Of a stretch of 64,000 bases of DNA, positions 35,901 through 45,500 are shown piece after piece. The position numbers were made by a program, and so were the translations under genes. The stretch comes from an uncultured Muribaculaceae bacterium (lineage in GTDB: Bacteria; Bacteroidota; Bacteroidia; Bacteroidales; Muribaculaceae): the NCBI GenBank assembly GCA_910586995.1, contig CAJUKZ010000001.1, positions 124,001-188,000 of the forward strand. The letters run 5' to 3'. The notes under the pieces were generated by a model. That model searched no databases. It saw only the letters and a program-made list of their open reading frames with translations, and had not been told where the DNA came from. How positions within the stretch are numbered: position 1 is the first letter of the stretch; every line of letters starts with the position of its first letter.

Positions 35901-36131
35901 TCTGAAAAACTCAAACGCGACAAGACACTTGATTTTATCAGTCAATCATTCCGCGAAGGTGGTGTAAAAGAGAGCGGTACAGCCATTGCCGAAATCTTGC
36001 CTCCAATGGGGCTGTTCGGTGGCGCAGGTGTCAAGCGGGCAGAGAAGAAGAAATCTGTAATCGCCAAGCTAAAGGATTTTTTTGACCGTTTTTTCGACAT
36101 ATCCGGCGGCGAATTTTATAGACCTGTTTAA
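32958..36131 (+). CDS. hsdR: Type I RM system, restriction (motor/nuclease) subunit
   Basis: About 1,057 residues (ATG 32958; an in-frame ATG four codons earlier at 32946). The N-terminal nuclease core shows the PD-(D/E)xK pattern in YDVTILVNGLPLVHVELKRR. The SF2 translocase motifs are HTTGSGKTLTSFK (Walker A), LIFDECHRSQFGD (motif II) and FGFTGTPIF (motif III). Motif VI-like LQAYSRTNRI lies around 745. Two 27-base palindromes (33657 and 34701) each add the nine residues VGMHxGASA in frame, at about residues 234 and 582. The start overlaps the RAYT stop by eight bases. The gene ends the island; nadB follows with its own promoter. Confidence 0.95.
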   Translation: MNDLNVTSTQYNMVSENPESTVVAEFEPGYYSAAQYQSEAEMESDFIQRLTRQAYEYLTITSEKELVTNLRHKIERLNHIVFEDNEWADFFNEFIGNPNMGIVEKTKTIQEDNVKAWTRPDGSLINIALIDKINIHNNSLQVINQYVPEGGAFDNRYDVTILVNGLPLVHVELKRRGVSIKDAFNQIDRYQRDSFWAGSGLYEFVQIFIISNGTLTKYYSNTTRDAVSKAQKNVGMHPGASAKGKKQTSNSFEFTSYWATKSNEPVYDLMDFTQTFFSKHTLLNILTKYCVFTSENLLMVMRPYQIAATEEILLRIKTSTNAKTYGKREGGGYIWHTTGSGKTLTSFKTARLASRLDEIDKVLFVVDRKDLDYQTMKEYDRFEKGAANSNGSTAVLKKQLDDPNARIIITTIQKLSNFIARNPQHKVYGQHTVLIFDECHRSQFGDMHKAITKKFKKYHMFGFTGTPIFPDNAGAIRNVEFTTTEGAFGDQLHSYTIVDAIRDQNVLPFKVDYIRTMREEDEILDEQVSNIDRERALMAPERITLISKYIMEHFAQKTRRDARSYTFSRLTNVTEIAQSRNVGMHRGASAVKEVKIKIRLTGFNSILAVASIPFVKLYYTELQKQNELLPPDKRLKIATIFSYSPNVDTEDESPEDTDGLDQPSRDFLEKCIKDYNATFGTSYDTSADKFQNYYKDLSLRMKNREVDLLIVVNMFLTGFDATTLNTLWVDKNLRYHGLLQAYSRTNRILNSIKDHGNIVCFRNLEKATNDCLKLFGNKNAAGLILLKTFNDYFSGYDDEQGKHHPGWKELIEELIAKFPLGIPIFGETAEKEFIKLFGTILRAFNILVTFDEFADNHIISDDDFVDYRGFYNELHDKYRPKKGELTNINDDLVFEMELMKSIEINIDYILYLVGQLDGNENHDREIIIKAMKSVEASPDLRNKKELIEDFIESHTPENDVHDQWHEFVRQSQQRQIEEIITSEKLKRDKTLDFISQSFREGGVKESGTAIAEILPPMGLFGGAGVKRAEKKKSVIAKLKDFFDRFFDISGGEFYRPV
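33657..33682 (+). repeat. REP-like palindrome, copy 5 (inside hsdR)
   Basis: GTAG, arm GGATGCACC, loop CC, arm GGTGCATCC, GC; perfect stem. With the next base it is 27 nt, i.e. nine codons (VGMHPGASA), between KAQKN and KGKKQTSN. Confidence 0.9.
34701..34726 (+). repeat. REP-like palindrome, copy 6 (inside hsdR)
   Basis: GTAG, arm GGATGCACC, loop GG, arm GGTGCATCC, GC. It differs from copy 5 only in the loop and sits in the same codon phase (VGMHRGASA). Confidence 0.9.
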
Positions 36132-36193
36132 AATCCAATTAATACACAACACAAAAAAATTTGGAATACGGGCAATAACAAATGACTTCTTAT

Positions 36194-36225
36194 TTTGCTA
36201 AAATTGAATAAAGTGCGTAAATTTG
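36194..36225 (+). promoter_or_regulatory. Promoter of nadB
   Basis: TTTG (36194-36197) and TAAATTTG (36218-36225) are 20 bases apart; the nadB ATG is at 36256. Confidence 0.7.
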
Positions 36226-36255
36226 CCGTGCTAAGATTCTTTTTTAGAAAGCACC

Positions 36256-37842
36256 ATGACTAAAGAATATGACTATCTCGTGATAGGCTCCGGCATTGCC
36301 GGCATGAGCTTTGCCCTTAAAGTGGCCGGAAAAGGCCGCGTGGCATTGGTCTGCAAGACCACACTCGACGAGGCCAACACCGCTCTTGCCCAAGGAGGCG
36401 TGGCATCGGTTACTGACCTTGAAGTCGACGATTTCGAAAAACATATCCACGACACTATGGTAGCCGGTGACTGGCTGAGTGATCCGGAGGCAGTGCGTAA
36501 GGTTGTGATCAACGCCCCTGCACAGATCCGCCAACTGATAGACTGGGGTGTCGACTTCGACAAAAAACCCGACGGAAACTTCGACCTGCACCGTGAGGGA
36601 GGCCACAGCGAATTCCGCATCCTCCACCATGCCGACAACACAGGATTCGAGATACAGGAAAGTCTGATAGAAGCAGTTAGGAAAAATCCTGCCATTGATG
36701 TCTACGAAAACCATTTCGCTATAGAAATCATAACCCAGCACCATCTGGGAAAGATCGTAACCCGCCGCACACCCGACATAACATGTTTCGGCGCATACGT
36801 GCTCGATCTTGCCAGCGGACAAGTCGATAAATTCCTGTCCAAAGTCACCCTTATGGCTACCGGAGGAGCCGGTGCGGTATATCAAACAACTACAAATCCA
36901 CTTGTAGCCACTGGCGACGGCATAGCGATGGTCTACAGAGCCAAAGGTACTGTAAAAGACATGGAATTCATACAATTCCATCCCACAGCGCTATACCATC
37001 CCGGCGACAGACCCTCTTTCCTGATCACAGAAGCCATGCGCGGCTATGGTGCGGTGCTTCGCAATCTCAAGGGTGAGGAATTCATGCACAAGTATGATCC
37101 AAGACTGTCGCTCGCTCCGCGCGACATTGTGGCTCGTGCAATAGACAGCGAGATGAAGCTTACAGGCGACGACCACGTATATCTCGATGTCACACACAAA
37201 GATCCGGAGGAGACAAAACACCACTTCCCGAACATATACCGCAAATGTCTCTCTCTGGGAATAGACATAACAAAAGACTACATACCTGTAGCTCCGGCTG
37301 CGCATTATCTCTGCGGTGGAATAAAGGTGGACTCCAACGGAGAATCATCTATAAAACACCTCTATGCCGTAGGCGAATGCTCTTGCACAGGTCTGCATGG
37401 CGGCAACCGACTGGCATCAAACTCACTGATCGAGGCAGTGGTATATGCCGATGCCGCAGCCGCACATGCTTCCGAAGCTATCAACGGAATATCCCTGCGC
37501 ACCGATGTCCCCGACTGGAACGACGAAGGCACAAGACATCCTGAAGAAATGGTACTGATCACACAGAGCATCAAGGAAGTGAATCAGATAATGGGAACAT
37601 ACGTAGGCATCGTGCGCAGCAACCTGCGGCTCGACCGTGCATGGAACCGTCTCGACATATTGTACGAGGAGACCGAGAAATTGTTTAAATGCTCGAAAGC
37701 TTCGCGCGAGATCTGCGAACTGCGCAACATAATCAATGTCGGCTATCTGATAATGCGTCAGGCCAAGGAGCGTAAAGAGTCACGCGGACTGCACTACACA
37801 TTGGATTATCCGCCAACCGACAAGAAAATCGAGTCTTTCTGA
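36256..37842 (+). CDS. nadB: L-aspartate oxidase
   Basis: FAD enzyme that oxidises L-aspartate to iminoaspartate, the first step of de novo NAD synthesis, which NadA (encoded at 47843) continues. The 528 residues show the FAD-binding YLVIGSGIAGMSFALKVA at the N-terminus, the ALAQGGVASV motif (near 43), the active-site GGHSEFRILHHAD region (near 115), MEFIQFHPTAL (near 235) and LHGGNRLASNSLIEAVVYA (near 378), all diagnostic for NadB in the succinate-dehydrogenase flavoprotein family. It has its own promoter just after the RM island. Confidence 0.96.
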   Translation: MTKEYDYLVIGSGIAGMSFALKVAGKGRVALVCKTTLDEANTALAQGGVASVTDLEVDDFEKHIHDTMVAGDWLSDPEAVRKVVINAPAQIRQLIDWGVDFDKKPDGNFDLHREGGHSEFRILHHADNTGFEIQESLIEAVRKNPAIDVYENHFAIEIITQHHLGKIVTRRTPDITCFGAYVLDLASGQVDKFLSKVTLMATGGAGAVYQTTTNPLVATGDGIAMVYRAKGTVKDMEFIQFHPTALYHPGDRPSFLITEAMRGYGAVLRNLKGEEFMHKYDPRLSLAPRDIVARAIDSEMKLTGDDHVYLDVTHKDPEETKHHFPNIYRKCLSLGIDITKDYIPVAPAAHYLCGGIKVDSNGESSIKHLYAVGECSCTGLHGGNRLASNSLIEAVVYADAAAAHASEAINGISLRTDVPDWNDEGTRHPEEMVLITQSIKEVNQIMGTYVGIVRSNLRLDRAWNRLDILYEETEKLFKCSKASREICELRNIINVGYLIMRQAKERKESRGLHYTLDYPPTDKKIESF

Positions 37843-37893
37843 CGTATCCAAGGTCGGGGCAACCTCTTATGCCCTCCGGGCGTTACTATAATA

Positions 37894-38544
37894 ATGAATC
37901 GCTTACTGAGGCATATCATGGCACTGGCTGTCGCGGCATCCTGCATGGCAGGAGCGTATGCCCGTGAGGATACGCCTTTGGAGACATTGATAGAAAATCC
38001 CGATGCGGGGCGCAGACCTGTATTCCGTGGCAAATACCACTTCGTGACCGACAGTGGCGATACATGCCTGATGCTTGTCTTCAATGAACTCACCGTATTT
38101 CCCGAACTCAAGTTCAAAAACAAAAAAGAGCAGGATTTCTACTGGCGCACGGTGCGCGACGTCCGCCGCACCCTACCGTACGCCAAACTGATTTGCCGCA
38201 CTATTATAGAAACATACGAGTATATCGAGACATTTCCTACGCAGAAAGAACGTGAAGACTATCTGAAGAAGATGGAGAAATCACTGTTTGAGCAATACAA
38301 GCCGGTACTGAAAAAATTGACCAAAGGACAGGCCAAAGTTCTTGTCAAACTCATTCAGCGCGAGACCAACCAGTCAAGCTACGATATTGTGAAAGCATTT
38401 CTCGGTTCATTCAGGGCTACTTTTTGGCAAGGTTTCGGACGTCTGTTCGGCGTAAACCTGAAAGGAAAATTCCGTCCGGAAAAGGACCGTAACGATGCCA
38501 TTATCGAACAAATAGCCGTAGCAATAGAACAAGGTTCTCTGTAG
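37894..38544 (+). CDS. DUF4294 domain-containing protein, exported
   Basis: A 216-residue protein with a probable signal peptide (MNRLLRHIMALAVAASCMAGAYA). The mature part holds the DUF4294 core: FRNKKEQDFYWRTVRDVRR in outline, YAKLICRTIIETYEYIETF and KGQAKVLVKLIQRETNQSSYD, rich in amphipathic helices and Lys/Glu. The family is Bacteroidetes-specific with unknown function. It lies between nadB (51-base gap) and xerD (23-base gap) and may be co-transcribed with xerD. Confidence 0.8.
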   Translation: MNRLLRHIMALAVAASCMAGAYAREDTPLETLIENPDAGRRPVFRGKYHFVTDSGDTCLMLVFNELTVFPELKFKNKKEQDFYWRTVRDVRRTLPYAKLICRTIIETYEYIETFPTQKEREDYLKKMEKSLFEQYKPVLKKLTKGQAKVLVKLIQRETNQSSYDIVKAFLGSFRATFWQGFGRLFGVNLKGKFRPEKDRNDAIIEQIAVAIEQGSL

Positions 38545-38567
38545 CTGTTTTAGTAATATCCGACAAT

Positions 38568-39485
38568 ATGCGCGACTGCACCGACATAAACCATCTGATA
38601 AAGGAATATAACGCATACATCACACTCGAACGCGGATTCTCCGAAAACACGCTTGATGCCTACAACAACGACATAAGCAAACTTATCTCATTTTTCAAAT
38701 CAGAAGGACTCACCTTAGCGGACATAACATCTGAGGATCTGCAGTCGTTTGCCGCAGATCTGTACGATCTCGGAATTTCGGCACGTTCGCGCCGGCGTGT
38801 GATCTCCGGAATAAAATCTTTTTTCAATTTCCTTTTAGCCGACAGATATATTGAAGTAAATCCGGCTATCAAGCTCGATACCCCTCAAGTGGGCAAGAAA
38901 CTCCCTGAAGTGCTGACCGTAGAGGAAATCGATGCAATGGTGGAAAGTATAGATCTGTCAGACTCGCTCGGCATACGCAACCGCGCCATAGTGGAGACTC
39001 TGTACGGTTGCGGACTACGTGTATCTGAACTTGTGAACTTAGAAATCTCCAGCGTATATCTCGACGAGGAATTCCTGATAGTACGCGGCAAAGGCGACAA
39101 GCAACGCATGGTTCCAATGTCGTCTGAGGCAATAAGATGTATCCGTGAATACCTGCCGGAGCGCATGCACTATGACATAATGAAAGGAGAGGAAAACATA
39201 TTGTTCCTCAACAGACGCGGCAAGAGACTCACGCGTGTGATGGTGTTCTATATAATCAAGAACCTGGCAGAGCAGGCGGCGATACGAAAAAAAATATCAC
39301 CGCATACTCTGAGGCATTCATTCGCCACACATCTGCTCGAGGGAGGCGCAAACCTGCGCGCTATACAACAGATGCTCGGACATGAAAGCATATCGACCAC
39401 ATCCGTATATCTGCACCTCGACAATACGCATCTCCGCGACGAGATACTCATGCATCACCCGCGCAACGCAGGAACACACTTATAA
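38568..39485 (+). CDS. xerD: Site-specific tyrosine recombinase XerD
   Basis: Resolves chromosome dimers at dif with XerC. The 305-residue protein has the N-terminal SAM-like core-binding domain (1-100) and the catalytic domain. The R-H-R-H-Y set is visible: Arg in YGCGLRVSELVNLEI (near 146), HTLRHSFATHLLEGG (near 245), His in MLGHESISTTSVY and the Tyr nucleophile in TSVYLHLD (near 283). Length and motif spacing match housekeeping XerD rather than an invertase or integron-type integrase. Its end overlaps the convergent ald gene by six bases. Confidence 0.9.
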   Translation: MRDCTDINHLIKEYNAYITLERGFSENTLDAYNNDISKLISFFKSEGLTLADITSEDLQSFAADLYDLGISARSRRRVISGIKSFFNFLLADRYIEVNPAIKLDTPQVGKKLPEVLTVEEIDAMVESIDLSDSLGIRNRAIVETLYGCGLRVSELVNLEISSVYLDEEFLIVRGKGDKQRMVPMSSEAIRCIREYLPERMHYDIMKGEENILFLNRRGKRLTRVMVFYIIKNLAEQAAIRKKISPHTLRHSFATHLLEGGANLRAIQQMLGHESISTTSVYLHLDNTHLRDEILMHHPRNAGTHL

Positions 39486-40601
39486 GAACTTCTCTGAAGG
39501 AGTATATTCCATATCAAAAGCTTCCGCTACAGCCTTAAAGGTGACTGAACCATCCACGATGTTCACACCATCAGCAAGTCCGGGATCGGCCTGACAGGCT
39601 TTCTTCCAGCCCATATCCGCAATGCGCACAACATACGGGAGTGTAGCGTTTGTAAGTCCGAGGGTAGATGTACATGGCACAGCTCCGGGAATATTGGCTA
39701 CAGCATAGTGCACCACTCCATCCACAACATATATCGGCGATGAATGTGTCGTAGGATGCGAAGTCTCGAAACATCCGCCCTGGTCTATGGCCACATCCAC
39801 AACCACTGATCCCGGCTTCATCAGTCCGAGCATATCCCGGCTGACAAGATGAGGCGCTTTAGCACCAGGAACAAGCACAGACCCAATCACAAGATCTGCC
39901 GAAGGCAACTCCTGCTCTATATTGTAAGCAGATGAATACAAGGTATTTACATTTGCAGGCATAATCTCATCAAGCTGGCGCAGGCGCGGAAGTGAAATAT
40001 CTGTGATAGTGACATCCGCTCCCATTCCGGCAGCCACAAGAGCGGCATTGCTGCCGACTACTCCACCACCGAGCACAAGCACCTTGGCCGGTTTAACACC
40101 CGGGATACCACCCATGAGTATCCCGCGGCCGCCCTGTGGCTTCTCCATAAATCGCGCACCTTCCTGCACAGACATCCGTCCGGCCACCTCACTCATGGGA
40201 ATAAGCAGAGGCAGACGGCCTTCACGGTCGCGCACGGTCTCGTATGCTATGCACACAGCACCTGAGTCAAGCATGGCTTCCGTAAGAGCGCGATCGCAGG
40301 CGAAATGGAAGTAAGTGAACACAATCTGCCCCTTGCGTACCAACTTGTACTCCTCGGCAATCGGTTCTTTTACTTTCACGATCATTTCGGCCACGGAATA
40401 TACCTCGTCTATAGTATCGAGCATACGCGCTCCTGCAGCAACATAATCGCTGTCTGAGAAGCCGCTGCCTATGCCTGCCGTAGACTGTACATACACGGTA
40501 TGGCCTTTACCGGTCAGTTCTTTTACTCCGGATGGCGTCACAGCTACCCTGTTCTCATTGTTCTTGATCTCTTTAGGGACTCCTATTATCATAGTCTTCA
40601 T
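39480..40601 (-). CDS. ald: Alanine dehydrogenase
   Basis: Interconverts L-alanine and pyruvate plus ammonia using NAD(H). The 373 residues match Ald: MIIGVPKEIKNNENRVAVTP at the N-terminus (substrate-binding Arg/Lys), the HFACDRALTEAML region, the Rossmann loop VLVLGGGVVGSNAALVAAG (near 170) and the late AVANIPGAVPCTSTLGLTNA block. A start at the fourth codon (MIIGVP) is an alternative to MKTMIIG. Leftward single gene, separated from aroB by 110 bases and convergent with xerD. Confidence 0.94.
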   Translation of the reverse strand: MKTMIIGVPKEIKNNENRVAVTPSGVKELTGKGHTVYVQSTAGIGSGFSDSDYVAAGARMLDTIDEVYSVAEMIVKVKEPIAEEYKLVRKGQIVFTYFHFACDRALTEAMLDSGAVCIAYETVRDREGRLPLLIPMSEVAGRMSVQEGARFMEKPQGGRGILMGGIPGVKPAKVLVLGGGVVGSNAALVAAGMGADVTITDISLPRLRQLDEIMPANVNTLYSSAYNIEQELPSADLVIGSVLVPGAKAPHLVSRDMLGLMKPGSVVVDVAIDQGGCFETSHPTTHSSPIYVVDGVVHYAVANIPGAVPCTSTLGLTNATLPYVVRIADMGWKKACQADPGLADGVNIVDGSVTFKAVAEAFDMEYTPSEKFL

Positions 40602-40711
40602 GGATTAAAAGGTAATAATGCCCTAAATTACCAAACTTCGACAAGCCTGCAAAAGAAGATGCTGCTTTTTTTTCAAAAAAATTTTTTTCACCGGTAATTT
40701 CACAAACCGGA

Positions 40712-41779
40712 TCATATACCGAACATATCACGGTATATGTCCATCGCAGCTTCTATGTCTTTACTGTCAACTATGATGCCGGGAAGCGGATTTCCAGGCG
40801 ACTTCATCAGTGTAAAGCTTATTTGCCCGGCCGACGGATTCTTCTTATCATGTCCCATTATCCCGAGCAGAACCTGATAGTCGTCGCAAGTGATATGCAA
40901 CGGTCCGTAATGTTCCTTCACGAACTCCACTACCGCATACATTCTTTCAGAATCGAAATCCAGAAGCATGCGCGACAATATCAGTTCCACACAGATGCCG
41001 AGAGCCACAGCATGACCGTGCGACAGAAAGGCACGGCCTGTCTTCAGTGCAAAAGTCTCGAATGCATGTCCTGCCGTATGACCGAGATTAAGTACGCGCC
41101 GCAGTCCCTTCTCACATGGATCTTGTTCTACAACAGACACTTTTATCTCCACACTGCGCCGGACAACTTCAAGAAAACCGTCCGACGATATGTTTTCTTT
41201 CGACGGCACATCTTCCAGGATAGAATTTAAGGCTTCATCGCCCTCCAGAATGGCATGCTTTAGCATCTCGGCATATCCCGACATCAATTCATAGTCAGGC
41301 AATGTAGAGAAAAAGACCGTGGATATTACAACTGCATCGGGATTCCTGAATGCACCCACTTCATTCTTATAACTGTCAAGATTTATTCCCGTCTTTCCTC
41401 CGGATGAAGCATCCACTGCAGCAAGCAGAGTGGTCGGCACATTGATGAATCTTATGCCTCGCTTGAATGTAGCGGCTGCAAAGCCTCCGAGATCACACAC
41501 CATACCTCCGCCAAGATTTATAAGCAAGGAATTGCGTGTAGCCCCTTCGCGGCAAAGATATCGCCAAACATCTGTCAGCTGGTCAATATTCTTGTTCATG
41601 TCGCCACTCTTTACCGTTATTGTCTTCGCATCCCGTAGCAAAGATCCGGCAGATTCCATCAACCGTGGATATACGAACCACTGGCTGTTGGTATCAGTAA
41701 GAATGAACACTCGGTCGGGACTCATCGAAGCGATCAGTTGTTCAAGACAACCGGTCACATTGTTGTCGTATATAATCAT
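40712..41779 (-). CDS. aroB: 3-dehydroquinate synthase
   Basis: Second step of the shikimate pathway: converts DAHP to 3-dehydroquinate with NAD+ and a divalent metal. The 355 residues show the NAD-binding NLGGGMVCDLGGFAAATFKRG, the PTTLLAAVDASSGGKTGINL block (near 115) and the metal ligands in SGYAEMLKHAIL, RRVLNLGHTAGHAFE and SHGHAVALG. Its start overlaps the end of the HAD phosphatase gene by four bases, so it is the last gene of a leftward unit beginning with the DUF5715 gene. Confidence 0.96.
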   Translation of the reverse strand: MIIYDNNVTGCLEQLIASMSPDRVFILTDTNSQWFVYPRLMESAGSLLRDAKTITVKSGDMNKNIDQLTDVWRYLCREGATRNSLLINLGGGMVCDLGGFAAATFKRGIRFINVPTTLLAAVDASSGGKTGINLDSYKNEVGAFRNPDAVVISTVFFSTLPDYELMSGYAEMLKHAILEGDEALNSILEDVPSKENISSDGFLEVVRRSVEIKVSVVEQDPCEKGLRRVLNLGHTAGHAFETFALKTGRAFLSHGHAVALGICVELILSRMLLDFDSERMYAVVEFVKEHYGPLHITCDDYQVLLGIMGHDKKNPSAGQISFTLMKSPGNPLPGIIVDSKDIEAAMDIYRDMFGI

Positions 41780-42531
41780 TCAGCCGAAGTCGTAAGAAGG
41801 TTGAACATAAGTATGTGGAAATCTTCGGCAAAAGCCTCCATCGACGGATACACAATTGCAGCACCGGCCTCATACAGTTCGGCGGCGGGTACAGGCCCTG
41901 TAGTCAGACCCACAGTGAATACACCGGCGCGGGATGCTGACTCCACACCCAAGGGTGCATTCTCCACAGCCAACGCATGCGAAGGACTCACTCCCGCCAT
42001 CTGCATGCCGCGTATGTAAGGTTCAGGATGCGGCTTGCCTTTTGTCACATTGCGCGACGTCACCATCATTTCGGCACTGAATGCACCGGGAAAATCCTTT
42101 TGCAGACGATCCAGCAATGAAGCCTGTCCCGATCCGGTGACAATAACCCTGCCCAGACCTATTTCCTTCATTTCCTCAAGCAGACGCCTTGCCCCAGGCA
42201 TAGGACCGACTTCAGGCAGCTGGTTGAAATATTCTGTCTTTTTTCTATACATCCGCTCTTTTTCCTGATCCGTGGCATGACGACCCCACTGCCTCTGTAT
42301 CAGCAGATCTATTGTAGACGCTCCCGTGCGTCCCTCATAAAGAAAGAATTCATCGCGGGTGCAATCTATGCCCTCCTCCCTGCACAGACGGGCCCACGAG
42401 TCGGCATGATTACCCATCGAGTCGTACAGAGTCCCATCCATATCGAGCAAGGCAACCTTAGGATTCACGCATTGGTAGTGCCTCCTGCTCAGAAAGTCCG
42501 CTATTATCTGTCTGTGATTCATTTTTTCCAT
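41776..42531 (-). CDS. HAD-superfamily hydrolase (beta-phosphoglucomutase/phosphatase-like)
   Basis: A 251-residue HAD hydrolase. Motif I is KVALLDMDGTLYDSMGN (nucleophile and acid Asp near residue 30). Motif II is VIVTGSGQASLLDRL (near 135), motif III the Lys in VTKGKPHPEPYI (near 165), and the acidic motif IV is replaced by ALAVENAPLGVESA (near 190), as in the phosphoglucomutase branch. A helical cap lies between motifs I and II. The substrate is probably a sugar phosphate (inference). The first ~25 codons overlap the 3' end of the AsmA-like gene by 74 bases; a start at the fourth codon (MNHRQ) is equally possible. Confidence 0.88.
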   Translation of the reverse strand: MEKMNHRQIIADFLSRRHYQCVNPKVALLDMDGTLYDSMGNHADSWARLCREEGIDCTRDEFFLYEGRTGASTIDLLIQRQWGRHATDQEKERMYRKKTEYFNQLPEVGPMPGARRLLEEMKEIGLGRVIVTGSGQASLLDRLQKDFPGAFSAEMMVTSRNVTKGKPHPEPYIRGMQMAGVSPSHALAVENAPLGVESASRAGVFTVGLTTGPVPAAELYEAGAAIVYPSMEAFAEDFHILMFNLLTTSAE

Positions 42532-45500
42532 TACTTTTTCCTCTTTTTCTTTTCTTCTTGTCTGACACAGGTGTTGAAGGTGCTTCCATCATGTTTTCAT
42601 TGATAAACTGCAGTGAATCCACACCTGTGAGTGTATCCACTTCCGAAGCGCGGGCAGCATCGGTAGCCTGCGGACGCACAGATACCTGTAGCGGCACTAA
42701 CCTTGCATTGTCGACGCCACGTCTGAACACATTGCGTATCTGGCGTATGAGGTTGACCCTCGTAGTATCGACCACACTGATAGGACGCACATCCATACCC
42801 TTCTTGAATTTGCTACCGCCAAGACGTATCTTCATCTTGTCCGGCGTACCGGTAATATTGACTCCGAACTTGAATGGTATCGGAGACTTCAGCACAGCCA
42901 CATGATAGTTGTAGTTCATATTGAAATCATTGCTTCCGAGAACACCAAGTTTATAACGGTCGAAATTGAAACTGAACGGAAATACCTGAAGTTGTGAATT
43001 CTCCACAAGAATTTCCACAGACATCGAGTCTATCATGTTGCGGTTCTTGTTTTTGAAGAACAGCCATTTGGAGACGGTCTTGAATGTCTCAGGATCAAGC
43101 AGGGTGAGACTGTCGCCGTGTATTTTAAGTGCCGCCTTCAGTGACGGTATATTTATGTCCATGTTTGGATCAATATCGCATGTAGCCGCCATATCGGCAT
43201 TTATTATACCACCCATATCGCCCAGAAGCGGCAATATGCTATCAACGGCCGGCACAAGTTTCAGAAAGCGTTCTATATTGAATCCTTTGGCCTGCATTCC
43301 GAAACCGAAATTCATATCGCCTGGCTCAGGAGCACTATAAAGTGCCGACAGCGATATTGCCCCTACATCGCTTGCTGCCGACAGATTATTCAGATTCAGC
43401 GCTCCGCGGTATATCTGCACTTCGCCGCTCATGTCGTGAAGCAGCAGATCGCTGTAGATTATATTTCGGGTGCGTACCGAGATATCAGCATCTACATTCA
43501 TGGGTATCAACAGAGGTCCTGTACTGTCTATTCCGGCATGAAGCTCATCTATCTGCTTTTGGATAGCCTCATCATCATCGGCATCCGTAAGAACAAGATT
43601 TATCGAATCCTTGTGTGCCGTATATGCCGCACCGGCAAAGAATGACGCTGCAATCTGGTTGACATCCAATGTATCGGATTCAATATCAAGTTTTACTTTT
43701 ATGGGAGTATGTTTCTTTGAAAGTATAGCCCGACGTATATCTGAAATCACACCGTGCATGTTGAGATCGCTTCTGCCTGCCTTGTATTTCAGATTGTAGA
43801 GAATCACTGAATCTGTAGTGAATCCTATCTTGAAATCGCTTATACGGTTTCGCAACGGGAACACAGGAGTGAATACGAAAGCTCTACGGGCTTCCACATT
43901 GCCACGCACACTCCAGTTTCGCAAAAATTTAGCCATAGGACCGGATACACTCAGATCTATCCACTCGCGCATGGAATCTGCATCCTCATTATGAGTATTA
44001 CGGCGGCCTGTATTCGATCTGATCATTGCATACAGAGAGTCAGATGAAATATCAGGATACCTCACACGTATAGAATCAGCCATTCTTTTCATACGCGCGC
44101 TTATTCTTGGCCTACGTGGATTCAAATGTGCATTCAGATCTATATTGGCCTTGGATAGCATCAGGCGTGAAGTGCGGTTGCCGACCGACACTCGTCCGGC
44201 ATTGAGTTTTACATCGAATTCAGGCAGACTATCGGCCTGTTTGTAGCGCTTCACCACAGCCATAGCCGAAATCTCGCTAAGGCGTATGCGCGACGTATCG
44301 GCAGGAACATCCATTTCCAGAGCACCGAGTCTGAACGATGCACCAACCGGATTGATACGTGTCGTATCCGCGCTATTTTTCTCATTAACGCTTCCTACAC
44401 CGGCTTTCATACCTGTGAATCTAACAGTGAAATCAGGCTGACGGACATAAGCCGAATCAACGCTGACGGATGCCGTTAGCATATTGGGTGTGCGCAATGT
44501 ATCCCGTACGAAACGCTCGCTTGTACCGAACTCAAACTGCGCATGACGCGCATAATAGAGTGCCGTGCTGTCAGCAGCTTCGAAATATAGATCCGAAGCA
44601 TCCACAGATCCCTTCATATAAAGTTTGTGAAACATGGATGCATTAAGATACGACGGACGCACACGCATGTCACTGTTTATAGTTATATCTCCTCCTATTT
44701 TTCCACCGGCATAATCGGCCAAAGACTGAGGAAGTTTATCGAGATGTACATTTCCGCTTATTTTACCCTCGAAATATGGATCGGTAAGCAGGTGTGTGAG
44801 TTTTCCATTGAGCGAAAGGTCTATACCACGGTTGTGTCCGCGGACATAGAAATCACGTATAATTACCTGAGCTTCGTCAAGATTATCACCTTGACTTATT
44901 ATATCCACATCCGTAAAAAAGCTGCCGATACGTAGTTTTCCATACGTAAATGAGCAGGCCGGAACAGATATATTGACTTCAGCGACCGGAATAGAACCTG
45001 AATCGATGACATACGGTTTATTCAATTTAAGATATGCCTTGACAGATGCATCTGTAGAAAACGCAGACAAACCCATCCGACGTTTCATATCATCCGGAAG
45101 TATATCCAATACTTCACTTACCGGCAGAGGATCAATATCCACAGTAAGATAGTCTACTACAGGAGTATCTGAGAAATCCAGCGAAGCATCTACTTTTGCC
45201 CTTAGCATGGCCAATTCGACCATGAAATCAGAAATACCGAGACAAGCCGGTTTTTCTTTACTCCAATGAATCTTACCATCGAGACCAAACCTTATGTTCT
45301 TTAGATTTATTCCTTCAAGCATATCAGATGCAGCATCGCAACTGAAATCCAGGCTGTAGAGGGGAGCATCTGTGCCTCTGACTTCCAAAGTGTGTATGTC
45401 TACAACTGCTGAAATGCTATCCTTCAGATTATAATATCTTATAGGATGTGGGTCAGCCAATACAAAACTGTCGAATTCAATCTCAGGTATAACTGTTGCC

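Noticed and set aside
38568..39485. xerD considered as an invertase for hsdS switching
   Set aside because: Length and motifs are those of the housekeeping XerD; it is 6 kb from hsdS, and no inverted hsdS partner is in the window.
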